Positions 50,852 through 59,861 are shown, numbered from the stretch's first letter. The stretch is 64,000 nt of DNA from Streptomyces sp. NBC_01335 (GCF_035953295.1 NZ_CP108370.1:4555001-4619000); one strand, 5' to 3'. The notes: generated by a model from the sequence alone, not told the origin. Numbers and translations: made by a program.

Positions 50852-51784
50852 CTACCCGACGATGTCCCCCGGGCGCGTCGGGACCGCGTCCAGTGCCCCG
50901 AGGGCCGAGGCGTCGAGGGTGATCGCGCCGGCCGCCACGTTCGCCGCCAGGTGTCCGGCGTCGGCCGTGCCGGGGATGAGCAGCACGTTCGGGGCGTGGT
51001 GCAGCAGCCAGGCCAGGCCGACCTGGGCCGGGGTGCGGTCCAGCGACTCGGCGACGGCGAGGACGGCGGGCTCGTCGGTCACCTTCGGCATGCCGGGGAA
51101 GGCGCTGCCGAGCGGGAAGTACGGCACCCACGCGATGTCTTCGGCGACGCAGAGCCGGAGCATCTCCTCGTCGTCGCGGGCGACCAGGCTGTACGCGTTC
51201 TGCACGCAGTCCAGGCCCACCGGGAGCGCGCGGCGCAGCTCCGCCATGCCGACGTGGCTGATGCCGATCGACTCGATCTTGCCCTCGTCGCGCAGTGCGG
51301 TCATGGTGGCGAGCTGGTCGTCGATGTCGACGATCTGATCGCCCTCGGCCATCAGCCCGGGGCCGCGTTCGGCGCGGCGCAGATTGACCAGCGGAATCCG
51401 GTCGAGGCCGAGGCTCTTCAGGTTGTCCTCGACCGAGGCCCGCAGCTCCTCGGGCCGCTGGGCGAGGCGCAACGGGTGGGGGCCGCCGGAGTGGGGCGTC
51501 GCGCCGACCTTGCTGACGACGAGGACCCCGTCCTCGGGCCGGAGGGCCTCGCGGATCACGTCGTTGGCGAAGCCGTCCCCGTAGAACTGGGCGGTGTCGA
51601 TGTGGTCGACGCCGAGCTCGACCGCCCGGCGCACGAGCGCGAGGGCGGCGGCGCGGTCGTCCCGGAGACGGGGGAGCTGCATGGCGCCGAAGCCGACGCG
51701 GGAGACGGTGCGGGCGCCGATCCGGCCCGCCCCTCCCGCTCGGAGGGCGCCGGTGGCCGTGGTGGTGGTGTCTGTGGTCGCCAT
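50852..51784 (-). CDS. Aldo/keto reductase
   Basis: AKR of 310 residues with a TIM-barrel pattern. The catalytic Asp and Tyr lie in GVDHIDTAQFYGDGFAND and the Lys in GVLVVSKVG. The usual His position reads Asn (LVNLRRAE), a known variant in AKR subgroups. NADPH site residues appear in the C-terminal LIPGTADAGHLAANVAA. It is divergent from a TetR gene with two matching operators between, so it is probably induced through that TetR. Confidence 0.9.
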   Translation of the reverse strand: MATTDTTTTATGALRAGGAGRIGARTVSRVGFGAMQLPRLRDDRAAALALVRRAVELGVDHIDTAQFYGDGFANDVIREALRPEDGVLVVSKVGATPHSGGPHPLRLAQRPEELRASVEDNLKSLGLDRIPLVNLRRAERGPGLMAEGDQIVDIDDQLATMTALRDEGKIESIGISHVGMAELRRALPVGLDCVQNAYSLVARDDEEMLRLCVAEDIAWVPYFPLGSAFPGMPKVTDEPAVLAVAESLDRTPAQVGLAWLLHHAPNVLLIPGTADAGHLAANVAAGAITLDASALGALDAVPTRPGDIVG

Positions 51785-51826
51785 GAGGTCATCCCTGTCT
51801 CGTGAGAGGATGAATAAACGGAGGAA

Positions 51827-51869
51827 CCTCCGTTAAATCGACTGTAGCACTACCGGAGGGTCCTCCGTT
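51827..51869. promoter_or_regulatory. Two 18-bp TetR operators between AKR and tetR
   Basis: AACGGAGGAACCTCCGTT (51827-51844, perfect) and ACCGGAGGGTCCTCCGTT (51852-51869, one mismatch), 25 bp apart. The second ends 3 bp before the tetR ATG, so binding would also block that gene. Confidence 0.85.
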
Positions 51870-51872
51870 TTG

Positions 51873-52499
51873 ATGACACCCGAAGCACCTGAAAAACCCG
51901 ACGCACCCGGCGTACGGCCCCCCGCTTCCGGGGAAGCCCGCCCCGCCCGTGCCGACGCGCGGCGCAACCGCGAGAAGCTGGTCGAAGCCGCCCGCTCGGC
52001 GTTCGCGGCGGCCGACGACACCGTCCCGCTGGAGACCGTCGCCCGCGCGGCCGGTGTCGGCATCGGCACGCTCTACCGGCACTTCTCCACCCGCGAGGCG
52101 CTGGTGGAGGCCGTCTTCGCGGCCGAACTCGACGCCGTCGCCGACAGTGCCCCCGGCCTGCTCGCGGAGTTCCCGCCCGAGGTCGCGCTGCGCGTCTGGA
52201 TGGACCGGTACGCCGCGTTCGTCGCGGCCAAGCGCGGGTTGCTGGGCACCCTCCGCGCGGGCTGGGCCTCCGGAGCCATCGCCACCCCGGCCACCCGGGA
52301 ACGCCTGACCGGGGCGATAGCGGAACTCCTCGCGGCCGGCGTGGGCGCGGGCACCCTCCGCGCGGACGTCGAGCCCGGCGACGTCACCACCCTGGTCTTC
52401 GGCGTCTTCCACCCGGTGGCCGACGACGGCACCCCCGACCGGACCGGCCGGGTCCTCGACCTCGTCCTGGACGCGCTCCGGGCGCGCGACGGGAACTGA
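51873..52499 (+). CDS. TetR-family regulator
   Basis: TetR regulator of 208 residues from ATG 51873 (a TTG one codon earlier is possible). HTH REKLVEAARSAFAAADDTVPLETVARAAGVGIGTLYRHFSTREALVEAVF with a SACE_7040-like C-terminal domain (EVALRVWMDRYAAFVAAKRGLL). Operators lie immediately upstream. The likely targets are the divergent aldo/keto reductase gene and itself. Confidence 0.9.
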   Translation: MTPEAPEKPDAPGVRPPASGEARPARADARRNREKLVEAARSAFAAADDTVPLETVARAAGVGIGTLYRHFSTREALVEAVFAAELDAVADSAPGLLAEFPPEVALRVWMDRYAAFVAAKRGLLGTLRAGWASGAIATPATRERLTGAIAELLAAGVGAGTLRADVEPGDVTTLVFGVFHPVADDGTPDRTGRVLDLVLDALRARDGN

Positions 52500-52635
52500 C
52501 GGACACGGCCACCGCGGCTCACCTCCGCGCCATGCGTGCCATGCGTGCCTGCCGTCCGAGCGCGGCGCCGGGCGGCGAGCGGGTCCCGGACGACGGTTGG
52601 CGCCGTGCGGCGAGCGGGCCCCGCCGGGGCCGGCG

Positions 52636-53901
52636 TCAGACCAGGTTCCGGCGGCGGCCCACCGGGACGGTGAGCAGGTGGAGCGGGGGCAGGAGCGCGG
52701 CGGCGCACACCGTCCACAGGGCCGCGTGCGTCCCCGCGTACGTGGCGAGCAGGCCCGCGCCGAGGGCGCCGAGCGGCTGGGCACCCCAGGAGACGAAACG
52801 GACGGTGGCCATGACGCGGGAGAGGAGCTCGGGCGGCGACTGGGTCTGGCGGTGGGTGCGCGTGGTGATCGACCCGATGACGACGCCGAAGGCGAATCCG
52901 GCGTTGCCCAGGGCGAACCAGTACGCGTCGCCCGCCGACGTGGTCAGCGGGATCAGCAGGGCGCTGATGCCACCGGCCAGGGTGGCCGCGACGATCGCGC
53001 GGGCGGTGCCGAAGCGCCGGGTCAGCCGGACCGCGACCGCGGCGCCGACGAGCGAGCCGACCCCGTCCGCCGCGAGCACCAGGCCGAGCTGGACGGGCGT
53101 CAGCCCGGCGTCACGGACCAGGTAGACGGGCGTGAGGGCGACCAGCGCCGCGCAGACGAAGTTGGTGGTGGTGGCCCAGAGCATGCAGGGCAGCATCACC
53201 GGGTGCCGCGTCACGTACGTCCAGCCCTCGCGCATCAGCCTGAACGCGCTGTCGCCTGTGCGGGCGCCCGGGCGGCGCTCGGGAAGCGTGCGCAGCAGCA
53301 CGGCGGAGAGCAGGTAGCTGGCCGCGTCCACCAGGAGCGCGCCGACCGGACCCGCGGCGTGCACCAGGAGGCCGCCCGCGGACGGCCCCGCGGTCTCGGT
53401 GACGGCGTGCGTGCCCGAAATCAGGCTGTTGCGGTCGGCGAGCTGCCGGGCCGGGACGACGGCGGGCAGAAAGGTCGAGTTCCCGATGTCGAAGAGGACG
53501 GTCGCCGCGCCGGTGACCAGCGCGGCCAGCAGCAGGTGCGGGTAGCTGAGCCGGTCGAGCCACCAGGCGAGCGGGAGGGACCCGACCGCCACGAACCGTA
53601 CGACGTCGAGGACGACCTGGAGGCGGCGCAGCGGGACGCGCTGGGCGATCACTCCGGCCGGGAGGCTGAGCAGCAGCCAGGAGACCTGCCCGGCGGCGGC
53701 GAGCAGGGCGGCCTGGAGCGCGGTGGCGTCGAGGACCGTGAGGGCGATCAGCGGCAGAGCGAGGGCCGTGACGGCGGTGCCCGCGTCGCTGACGGTGGCG
53801 GCGGCCCAGTAGCGCCAGAAGACGGCCGGGGGCGAGGCCGCGTCGAGGGTGGCGCGGCGATCGGGCTTCCGGACCGTCGATGTCTCGTTCGTTTCGCTCA
53901 T
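52636..53901 (-). CDS. MFS transporter (EntS-like)
   Basis: MFS protein of 421 residues from ATG 53901 with about 12 spans. The opening segment VFWRYWAAATVSDAGTAVTALALPLIALTVL and the short loops are typical of EntS/MFS_3-type exporters of siderophores and hydrophobic compounds. It is divergent from an HxlR-peroxiredoxin regulator, so efflux under redox or electrophile stress is plausible. The start has a GGAG 8 bp upstream. Confidence 0.88.
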   Translation of the reverse strand: MSETNETSTVRKPDRRATLDAASPPAVFWRYWAAATVSDAGTAVTALALPLIALTVLDATALQAALLAAAGQVSWLLLSLPAGVIAQRVPLRRLQVVLDVVRFVAVGSLPLAWWLDRLSYPHLLLAALVTGAATVLFDIGNSTFLPAVVPARQLADRNSLISGTHAVTETAGPSAGGLLVHAAGPVGALLVDAASYLLSAVLLRTLPERRPGARTGDSAFRLMREGWTYVTRHPVMLPCMLWATTTNFVCAALVALTPVYLVRDAGLTPVQLGLVLAADGVGSLVGAAVAVRLTRRFGTARAIVAATLAGGISALLIPLTTSAGDAYWFALGNAGFAFGVVIGSITTRTHRQTQSPPELLSRVMATVRFVSWGAQPLGALGAGLLATYAGTHAALWTVCAAALLPPLHLLTVPVGRRRNLV

Positions 53902-54026
53902 CCTGCGCACTCCGGTAAGTCTCTTATGGGAACTTAGCTGGTCGGAGTTAGTTTCTATCCGGAACTGACCGAATGACGCAAGATTGATCCAGAGACTGGA
54001 CGCCGTAGGCGCAGGACAGGAGAGCC

Positions 54027-54911
54027 ATGGTCAGGGCGGTGCCCGAACGGGACGCGGCCTGCGCGATCGCGCAGGCGGCGGCGGTGGTCGGCGACTGGTG
54101 GAGCCTGCTCCTGGTGCGGGAGACCGCGCGCGGACACCACAGATTCGACGCGCTCCAGGCGGAGTTGGGGATCTCCCGGAAGGTGCTGGCCGAGCGCCTC
54201 GCGCACCTGGTGGAGGCGGAGGTCCTGGAGAAGGTTCCGTACCTGAGCGCCCCGGTGCGGTACGAGTACCGGCTGACCGAGAGCGGCCGGGGGCTGCTGC
54301 CGGTGCTGCTCTCGATGCAGGACTGGGCGGACCGCTGGCTGCTCGGCGACGGCTCGCTGAGCGGCACGGCCGGCGAGGAGAGCGCCGAGGCGCTGCGGGT
54401 GGCGGGCCTGGTGGGCGAGCGTCTGCCGCACCTCGAACTGCCGGGACACCGGGACGGTGAGCCGGTGGACCCGGTCGCCGGGGCCGCGGCCACCGTCCTG
54501 TTCTGCTACCCGGCGACGGGCCGCCCCGGCCCGCTGCCGGACGGGTGGGCCGACATCCCCGGGACCGCCGGCTGCACGCTGGAGAACCGGCTGTTCCGGG
54601 ACGCCTACGACGACTTCCGCGCGGCGGGCGCCGAAGTGCGCGGGGTGAGTACCCAACGCCCCGAAGAACAGCGGGTGTTCGCGGTGGAGGAGGGCCTCCC
54701 CTTCACCCTGCTCTCGGACGTCGACCTGCGCCTGGCCGCCGCTCTGCGGCTGCCGGTGTTCCGCGCCGGGCAGGCGCTGCGGCTGAAGCGGGCCGTGCTG
54801 GTACTGGACCGCGAACGCGTGGTGCGTCAGGCGCGCTTCCCGGTGACCGACATCCCGGAGGCGGTGCGCGAGGCGATGGCGGCGGTACGTGAGGTGGCGG
54901 CGGGACGCTGA
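54027..54911 (+). CDS. HxlR-type regulator fused to a peroxiredoxin domain
   Basis: Protein of 294 residues. Residues 1-105 are an HxlR winged helix (CAIAQAAAVVGDWWSLLLVRETARGHHRFDALQAELGISRKVLAERLAHL) that keeps the family redox Cys (Cys12). Residues about 128-292 are a PrxQ/BCP-like thioredoxin fold with TAGCTLENRLFRD, placing the peroxidatic Cys at 183, then GVSTQRPEEQRVFAVEEGLPFTLLSD. Joining sensor and DNA binder in one chain suggests peroxide-responsive control, probably of the divergent MFS pump. AGGAG before ATG 54027. Confidence 0.85.
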   Translation: MVRAVPERDAACAIAQAAAVVGDWWSLLLVRETARGHHRFDALQAELGISRKVLAERLAHLVEAEVLEKVPYLSAPVRYEYRLTESGRGLLPVLLSMQDWADRWLLGDGSLSGTAGEESAEALRVAGLVGERLPHLELPGHRDGEPVDPVAGAAATVLFCYPATGRPGPLPDGWADIPGTAGCTLENRLFRDAYDDFRAAGAEVRGVSTQRPEEQRVFAVEEGLPFTLLSDVDLRLAAALRLPVFRAGQALRLKRAVLVLDRERVVRQARFPVTDIPEAVREAMAAVREVAAGR

Positions 54912-55030
54912 ACCCGCCGGGCGGCCCGCCGGGGGCTGTGCGTCGGCACGATCGTTTACGACGGCGCGGGGCGCCCGGCGGGCCTCTGCTTCTGGGGCTG
55001 CGCCGGAGACCGGTCGTCGCCGGCGGGCGT

Positions 55031-55062
55031 GGTGGCCGGCGGTGTGATCACCGCCGGTCACC
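55031..55062. terminator. Hairpin at the end of a tetR gene
   Basis: 14-bp arms (55031-55044 and 55049-55062, one mismatch) around TGAT, overlapping the stop codon of the minus-strand tetR; convergent with the HxlR-peroxiredoxin gene. Confidence 0.6.
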
Positions 55063-55779
55063 GCCCGGGCCGGCCGGCCGGTGGAGCGCGGTGATGCCCG
55101 CGAGCATGAGGTCGACCCCGGCGAGGAACTGCTCGCGGTCGTCGTGGTCCCGCATCTGGTCCGCGACGGCCCGGGAGAACGGGTAGTCGTCGGGGTCGAG
55201 CCCCTCCCAGGCCGTGGACGCCGCGTCGAGGAACTCGGTGCGGGTCGTGTCCGGATCGAGCGTGCGGGCGGCCTCGGTGTTCGTGGCGTTCTGCCCGGCG
55301 GCGCCCAGCACGTAGTGCATCAGCGCCGAGGTCGCCGTGAACCAGCCGCCCTCGGGCACGCCCAGGGCCTGGACCTGCCGGCCGAGACTCTCGAAGATCC
55401 GGGGCGCCACCGTCCCCCAGTGACCGCGGGAGAGCCGGGCGGCGAGCTGGGGTGCGAGCCACGGGTGCGCCTCGGTGGCGTCGAACAGGCCGAGGGCGAC
55501 GGCGCGGACCGCGGCCTCGGGTGAGCCCTGCGCTCCGGGCCGCTCCACGGTCACGGCGGCGGTGACGACCGCCTCGATGGAGGCGCCGAGGAGCTCGTCC
55601 TTGTTCGCCACGTGGTGGTAGATCGCCCCCGGGCCGGTCGCCAGGCGCTCGGACAGCGCCCGGAACGTCAGCCCGCCCTCGCCGGCCGTGTCGAGCAGCT
55701 CGATGGACGCCCGGACGATGCGCTCCCGGGAGAGCGCCTCCGTGCGTCGCGGTGACCTGCGCGGCCCTGTGGTGGTCAT
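55048..55779 (-). CDS. TetR-family regulator
   Basis: TetR regulator of 243 residues from ATG 55779. HTH RERIVRASIELLDTAGEGGLTFRALSERLATGPGAIYHHVANKDELLGA and a TetR_C-type domain (AHPWLAPQLAARLSRGHWGTVAPRIFESL). This resembles TetR proteins that sense aromatic or tetracycline-like molecules. It is divergent from an FAD monooxygenase, with two inverted TGGAAC operators between, so that gene is the likely target. Confidence 0.9.
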   Translation of the reverse strand: MTTTGPRRSPRRTEALSRERIVRASIELLDTAGEGGLTFRALSERLATGPGAIYHHVANKDELLGASIEAVVTAAVTVERPGAQGSPEAAVRAVALGLFDATEAHPWLAPQLAARLSRGHWGTVAPRIFESLGRQVQALGVPEGGWFTATSALMHYVLGAAGQNATNTEAARTLDPDTTRTEFLDAASTAWEGLDPDDYPFSRAVADQMRDHDDREQFLAGVDLMLAGITALHRPAGPGGDRR

Positions 55780-55798
55780 GGAGCCATTTTGACATGAC

Positions 55799-55837
55799 TG
55801 GAACGCTGTTCCAACATGGTGATGGAACAGCGTTCCA
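55799..55837. promoter_or_regulatory. Two mirror-image TGGAAC-N3-GTTCCA operators
   Basis: TGGAACGCTGTTCCA (55799-55813) and TGGAACAGCGTTCCA (55823-55837). The second is the exact reverse complement of the first, so the whole 39-bp block is also a palindrome around ACATGGTGA. Sits 20 bp from the tetR start and 90 bp before the monooxygenase. Confidence 0.85.
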
Positions 55838-55927
55838 AAGTGTCGGCCGCGGCATGCCCGGGCCAGTACGACCGGACCTCGAAAGTCCCGCACCGCCCCC
55901 GCGCCGCACCCCGAAGGAGGAGTCACC

Positions 55928-57064
55928 ATGAGCACCACCCCCCGCACCCACGTCACGATCGTCGGAGCCGGACTCGGCGGCCTCACGCTCGCCCGCGTCC
56001 TGCACGTCCACGGCATCCCCTCCACCGTCCACGAGGCCGAGGCGTCCCCGACCGCCCGCACCCAGGGCGGCCTGCTCGACATCCACGACCACAACGGCCT
56101 CCCGGCACTCCGCGAGGCGGGTCTGGAGGAGGCGTTCCGCGCCATCGTCCTGGAGGGCCACCAGGCGACCCGCGTCCTCGACACGGACGGCGCCGTGCTC
56201 CTGGACGAGCCCGACGACGGTACGGGCGGCCGTCCCGAGGCGCTCCGCGGAGAGCTGCGCCGGATGCTGCTCGACTCGCTGCCCGCCGGGACCGTCCGGT
56301 GGGGCCACAAGGTGAGCGGCGTACGCACCCTCGGCGACGGCACCCACGAAGTCGCCTTCGCCGACGGCACCACCGTCACCACCGGCCTGCTGGTCGGCGC
56401 GGACGGCGCCTGGTCGCGGGTCCGCCCGCTGCTCTCCGACGCCGTACCCGCGTACTCCGGCATGTCGTACGTCGAGACCTACCTCCACGACGCCGACGTC
56501 CGGCACCCCGCCGCCGCGAAGGCGGTCGGCGCCGGGGCGATGTGCGCGCTCGTGCCCGGCAAGGGCATCCAGGCCCACCGGGAGACCAACGGCACCCTGC
56601 ACACCTACGTGGCGCTCAGCAGGCCGCAGGAGTGGTTCGCCGGCGTCGACTTCACCGACCCCGCCACGGCCACCGCACGGATCGCCGCCGAGTTCGGCGG
56701 CTGGGCCCCGGAACTCACCGCGCTGATCACCGACGGGGAGACCGCACCGGTGCTGCGCCCGCTCTTCAGCCTGCCCGACGAGCACCGGTGGGACCGCGTG
56801 CCCGGGGTGACCCTGCTGGGCGACGCCGCCCACCTCATGATCCCGTCCGGCGAGGGCGCCAACCTGGCCATGCTGGACGGCGCCGAACTCGGCAAGGCCC
56901 TCGCCGCGCACCCCGGCGACGTCGAGGCCGCGCTCGCCGCCTACGAGCGGGAGCTGTTCCCCCGCAGCGCGGCGGAGGCCGTCGACGCCACCGACCTCCA
57001 CGGGGCGATGTTCGGCGAGCACGCGCCGCAGGGCCTGCTCCGCATGTTCACCGGCGAGGCGTAA
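55928..57064 (+). CDS. FAD-dependent monooxygenase (TetX/UbiH-like)
   Basis: Class A flavoprotein monooxygenase of 378 residues. Dinucleotide motif VTIVGAGLGGLTLARVL, GADGAWSRVRPLL (DG motif) and GDAAHLMIPSGEGANLAMLDGAELG (GD motif). The closest general relatives are TetX-type and aromatic hydroxylases; the substrate cannot be read. It has a GGAGG RBS and is divergent from a TetR gene. A 24-bp-stem terminator follows 10 bp after the stop. Confidence 0.9.
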   Translation: MSTTPRTHVTIVGAGLGGLTLARVLHVHGIPSTVHEAEASPTARTQGGLLDIHDHNGLPALREAGLEEAFRAIVLEGHQATRVLDTDGAVLLDEPDDGTGGRPEALRGELRRMLLDSLPAGTVRWGHKVSGVRTLGDGTHEVAFADGTTVTTGLLVGADGAWSRVRPLLSDAVPAYSGMSYVETYLHDADVRHPAAAKAVGAGAMCALVPGKGIQAHRETNGTLHTYVALSRPQEWFAGVDFTDPATATARIAAEFGGWAPELTALITDGETAPVLRPLFSLPDEHRWDRVPGVTLLGDAAHLMIPSGEGANLAMLDGAELGKALAAHPGDVEAALAAYERELFPRSAAEAVDATDLHGAMFGEHAPQGLLRMFTGEA

Positions 57065-57074
57065 CTCCCGGAAC

Positions 57075-57127
57075 GCCGACGGGCCGGTACCGCCCGGTGT
57101 CGAACCGGGCGGTACCGGCCCGTCGGC
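57075..57127. terminator. Very strong bidirectional terminator
   Basis: Perfect 24-bp arms (57075-57098 and 57104-57127) with a 5-nt GTCGA loop, between convergent monooxygenase and symporter genes. Confidence 0.92.
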
Positions 57128-57160
57128 CCGTACGCGCGCCCCGGGGAACGCCGCCGGGGC

Positions 57161-58726
57161 TCAGTCCCGGATCGGAGCGGCGTCCGCGGCCGGGCCGCCC
57201 TGGGCGGGGAGGGAGGCGGCGGCCGAGCCGTCGTCGCCGTCCTCGTTGATGCGGGTGAGCACCGCGTCGCGCTCCGGGGTGTCCTCCGGCTTCACGAACC
57301 CGATCACGATGTACAGGACCAGCGAGACCGCGAGCGGCACCGAGACCTGGAACTGGAGCGGGACGCCGCCGTCCACCGCCCAGTTGATCGGGTAGTTGAC
57401 CAGCCAGAACGCCACCAGGCCCAGCGCCCAGCTGACCAGCGCCGCGGTCGGCCCGGACTTCCGGAACGTACGCAGCAGGCCGAGCATGAACGGGATGGCG
57501 ATCGGACCCATCAGGCCGGCCACCCACTTGATGACGACGGTGATGATGTCCTTGAACGTGGGAGAGCTGACCTGCGTGGCGACCGCCATCGACAGCGCGA
57601 GGAAGGTGATCGTGGTCCAGCGGGCCGCGATCAGGCCGGCCCGCTCGTTCCAGCCGCGCGCGCCCTTCGCGAAGGTCGGCACGATGTCGCGGGTGAAGAC
57701 GGCGGCGATGGCGTTGGCGTCCGAGGAGCACATGGCCATCGTGTGCGAGAAGAAGCCGACGATGACCAGGCCCAACAGGCCGTGCGGCAGCAGCTGTTCG
57801 GTCATCAGGGCGTAGCTGTCCGAGGCGTCCGGCTTCTGCGCGTGGACGAGCAGCGGCGCGCACCACATCGGGAAGAACAGCACCAGCGGCCAGACGAACC
57901 ACAGGATGGCCGAGAGGCGGGCCGAACGCGTCGCGGAGCGGGCCGAGTCGGTGGCCATGTACCGCTGGGCCTGGTTCCACATACCGCCGTTGTACTCGAA
58001 GGTCTTGATGAAGAGGAACGCGAGCAGGAAGGTCACCGTGTACGGACCGGCGGTCGGGTCGGCGTGACCGTCGGGGAGCTTGTCCCAGACCGTCCACAGG
58101 GTGGAGAACCCGTCCAGCTTGCCCATCACCGCGATCAGCATCGCGAGCCCGGCGAAGAGCTGGATGATGAACTGCCCCAGCTCGGTGAGCGCGTCGGCCC
58201 ACAGTCCGCCGACCGTGCAGTAGACGGCGGTGATGACGCCGGTGATGAGGATGCCCTGGGTGATGGTCAGCCCGGTGAACACCGACAACAGGGTCGCGAT
58301 GGCAGCCCACTTGGCGCCGACGTCCACGATCTTCAGCAGCAGACCCGACCAGGCGAGCGCCTGCTGGGTCTCCACGTTGTAGCGGTTCTTCAGGTACTCC
58401 AGCGGCGACGCGACCCGCAGGCGCGAGCGCAGCCGGTTGAGCCGGGGCGCGAAGAGCTTCGCGCCGATGAAGATGCCGATGGCGATCGGGAGCGACCACG
58501 TGACGAAGGAAGTGACCCCGTACGTGTAGGCGATGCCGGCGTAGCCGGTGAACATCACCGCGCTGTACCCCGACATGTGGTGCGAGATGCCGGACAGCCA
58601 CCACGGCATCTTCCCGCCGGCCGTGAAGAAGTCGCCGACGGTGTCCACGCGCTTGTGCGACCAGAGTCCGATCGCGACCATCACACCGAAGTAGCCGATG
58701 AGTACGGTCCAGTCGAGACTGTTCAT
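57161..58726 (-). CDS. Sodium:solute symporter family protein
   Basis: SSS-family transporter of 521 residues from ATG 58726 (GGAGG 7 bp upstream), with about 13 spans. The core opens SLDWTVLIGYFGVMVAIGLWSHKRVDTVGDFFTAGGKMPWWLSGISHHMSGYSAVMFTGYAG. The C-terminus is a short charged cytoplasmic tail. Family members take up sugars, carboxylates, proline or others with Na+; the substrate is not evident. No partner genes are adjacent. Confidence 0.9.
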   Translation of the reverse strand: MNSLDWTVLIGYFGVMVAIGLWSHKRVDTVGDFFTAGGKMPWWLSGISHHMSGYSAVMFTGYAGIAYTYGVTSFVTWSLPIAIGIFIGAKLFAPRLNRLRSRLRVASPLEYLKNRYNVETQQALAWSGLLLKIVDVGAKWAAIATLLSVFTGLTITQGILITGVITAVYCTVGGLWADALTELGQFIIQLFAGLAMLIAVMGKLDGFSTLWTVWDKLPDGHADPTAGPYTVTFLLAFLFIKTFEYNGGMWNQAQRYMATDSARSATRSARLSAILWFVWPLVLFFPMWCAPLLVHAQKPDASDSYALMTEQLLPHGLLGLVIVGFFSHTMAMCSSDANAIAAVFTRDIVPTFAKGARGWNERAGLIAARWTTITFLALSMAVATQVSSPTFKDIITVVIKWVAGLMGPIAIPFMLGLLRTFRKSGPTAALVSWALGLVAFWLVNYPINWAVDGGVPLQFQVSVPLAVSLVLYIVIGFVKPEDTPERDAVLTRINEDGDDGSAAASLPAQGGPAADAAPIRD

Positions 58727-59527
58727 GTACCCCTCCAGGGGTCCGCCTTGTGAACGGGAACGCTCTTCGTCAGTACGGCCGTTCAGCGGTACCCCGCGCG
58801 GGTAACGGGGACTTGGGGGATTGAACCGCTTCCGCGTGTATGCGGTCAAGGTATCGGTGTCCATGAGTGTGAACGCGAATCAGTAACCCGAACGATTTTG
58901 CTCGTTCTTGACCTTGCGGGGCGTTGTGTGGACCTGACGGCGGCCACACGATGGGCGGGCACTTCGTCAGGCTGTCCGGAACATCGAATGCGCGCGACGC
59001 ACGCGAGACGCGCGACGCGGTGAACGGCCCGTGCGGAGACGGGAATCGGCGGCGGGCGGGCGTCCATCGGGCTCCGGGGCAACCGGGTTCGCGAACGCAC
59101 CGCCGGGAAACGCCACCGCCGTCACGTCCTCGCGGTCCCGCCGCGGGTGTGCGGGCCCGGGAAAGGGCTCCCGCTCCGCGTGCGGCGCGCACACGGCAAG
59201 ACCGCACGGGATGCGGGTCCCGTGCGGTCGAGGAGGGGGGAACTTGGTCGGTCGACATCCGGCGATGCCGGAGCAGAGCCGGGACGGTGGCCGGTTCCCA
59301 CCCGAGTGCGCCGACGGTTCGTGCCGTACGGCGAGGTTCGTACGCCGCCCGGTGCGGCCGGGGCGGATGAGAGGCCCCGGCCGCCTCGCGGCGTACCGGT
59401 GATGCGCGCGTACCGCTCGGTCACCCCGTACGGAGCGGGTGCTGCCGAGCCCTCTCGGCCAGGACGGCGGGCCGGTCGAGAGGGCCGGATGAGCGGCACG
59501 GGAGCGGGCCGGCGGAATTCACCGGGC
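58727..59527. other. 800-bp gene-poor interval with three hairpins
   Basis: No convincing CDS: frames here are Arg/Gly-rich, lack family similarity and lack RBSs. Three clean hairpins are present: arms at 59200-59211/59218-59229 (12 bp), 59354-59364/59374-59384 (11 bp) and 59449-59457/59477-59485 (9 bp). The first 150 bp should carry the symporter promoter. The remainder could encode an RNA or be the debris of a deleted gene. Confidence 0.45.
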
Positions 59528-59734
59528 TCAGACGTCGAGCGTGCGCTCCGCGACGTCCCGGACGAACGCGTTCCACGCGCCGGGCACGAAGGCGATCGAG
59601 GGGCCCTCGGTCACCTTCGAGTCGCGGACCGCGATGGAGAGCGCGACGGGGGACTTGACCTCGACGCAGGCGCCGTTGCCGCCGGAGTACGAGGACTTGG
59701 TCCACATGTCCGTAGCACCCTGGATGATAGCCAT
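59528..59734 (-). CDS. DUF397 protein, second copy
   Basis: Protein of 68 residues with MWTKSSYSGGNGACVEVKSP...AVRDSKVTEGPSIAFVPGAWNAFVRD, the DUF397 signature. The ATG at 59734 has GGAG 5 bp upstream. Unlike the pair at 45 kb it does not overlap its XRE neighbour: the regulator gene ends 274 bp upstream, with an apparent separate promoter region between. Confidence 0.88.
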   Translation of the reverse strand: MAIIQGATDMWTKSSYSGGNGACVEVKSPVALSIAVRDSKVTEGPSIAFVPGAWNAFVRDVAERTLDV

Positions 59735-59849
59735 GTTCACTCCGGTTTCGATGAGTTGATCGTGAGCCTCGCACCAGACTGCTTTCAGCTGGCGTGATCG
59801 ACGCTACTCGCCAACTCCCCCGGCTGAAATTGCCGTTCACTCAACCGGA

Positions 59850-59861
59850 TGGCAATTGCCA
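59850..59861. promoter_or_regulatory. TGGCAATTGCCA palindrome upstream of DUF397
   Basis: Perfect 12-bp palindrome about 116 bp before the DUF397 start. A second AATTGCC half-site lies 22 bp away. Candidate operator for the adjacent XRE regulator. Confidence 0.5.

Noticed and set aside
55928..57064. Tetracycline resistance enzyme TetX
   Set aside because: FAD motifs match the broad class A monooxygenase family, but there is no residue-level evidence for tetracycline as substrate.
58924..59370. Plus-strand open frame of 148 codons in the 800-bp gap
   Set aside because: Arg/Gly/Pro-rich, no RBS, three overlapping alternatives in other frames, and hairpins inside it.
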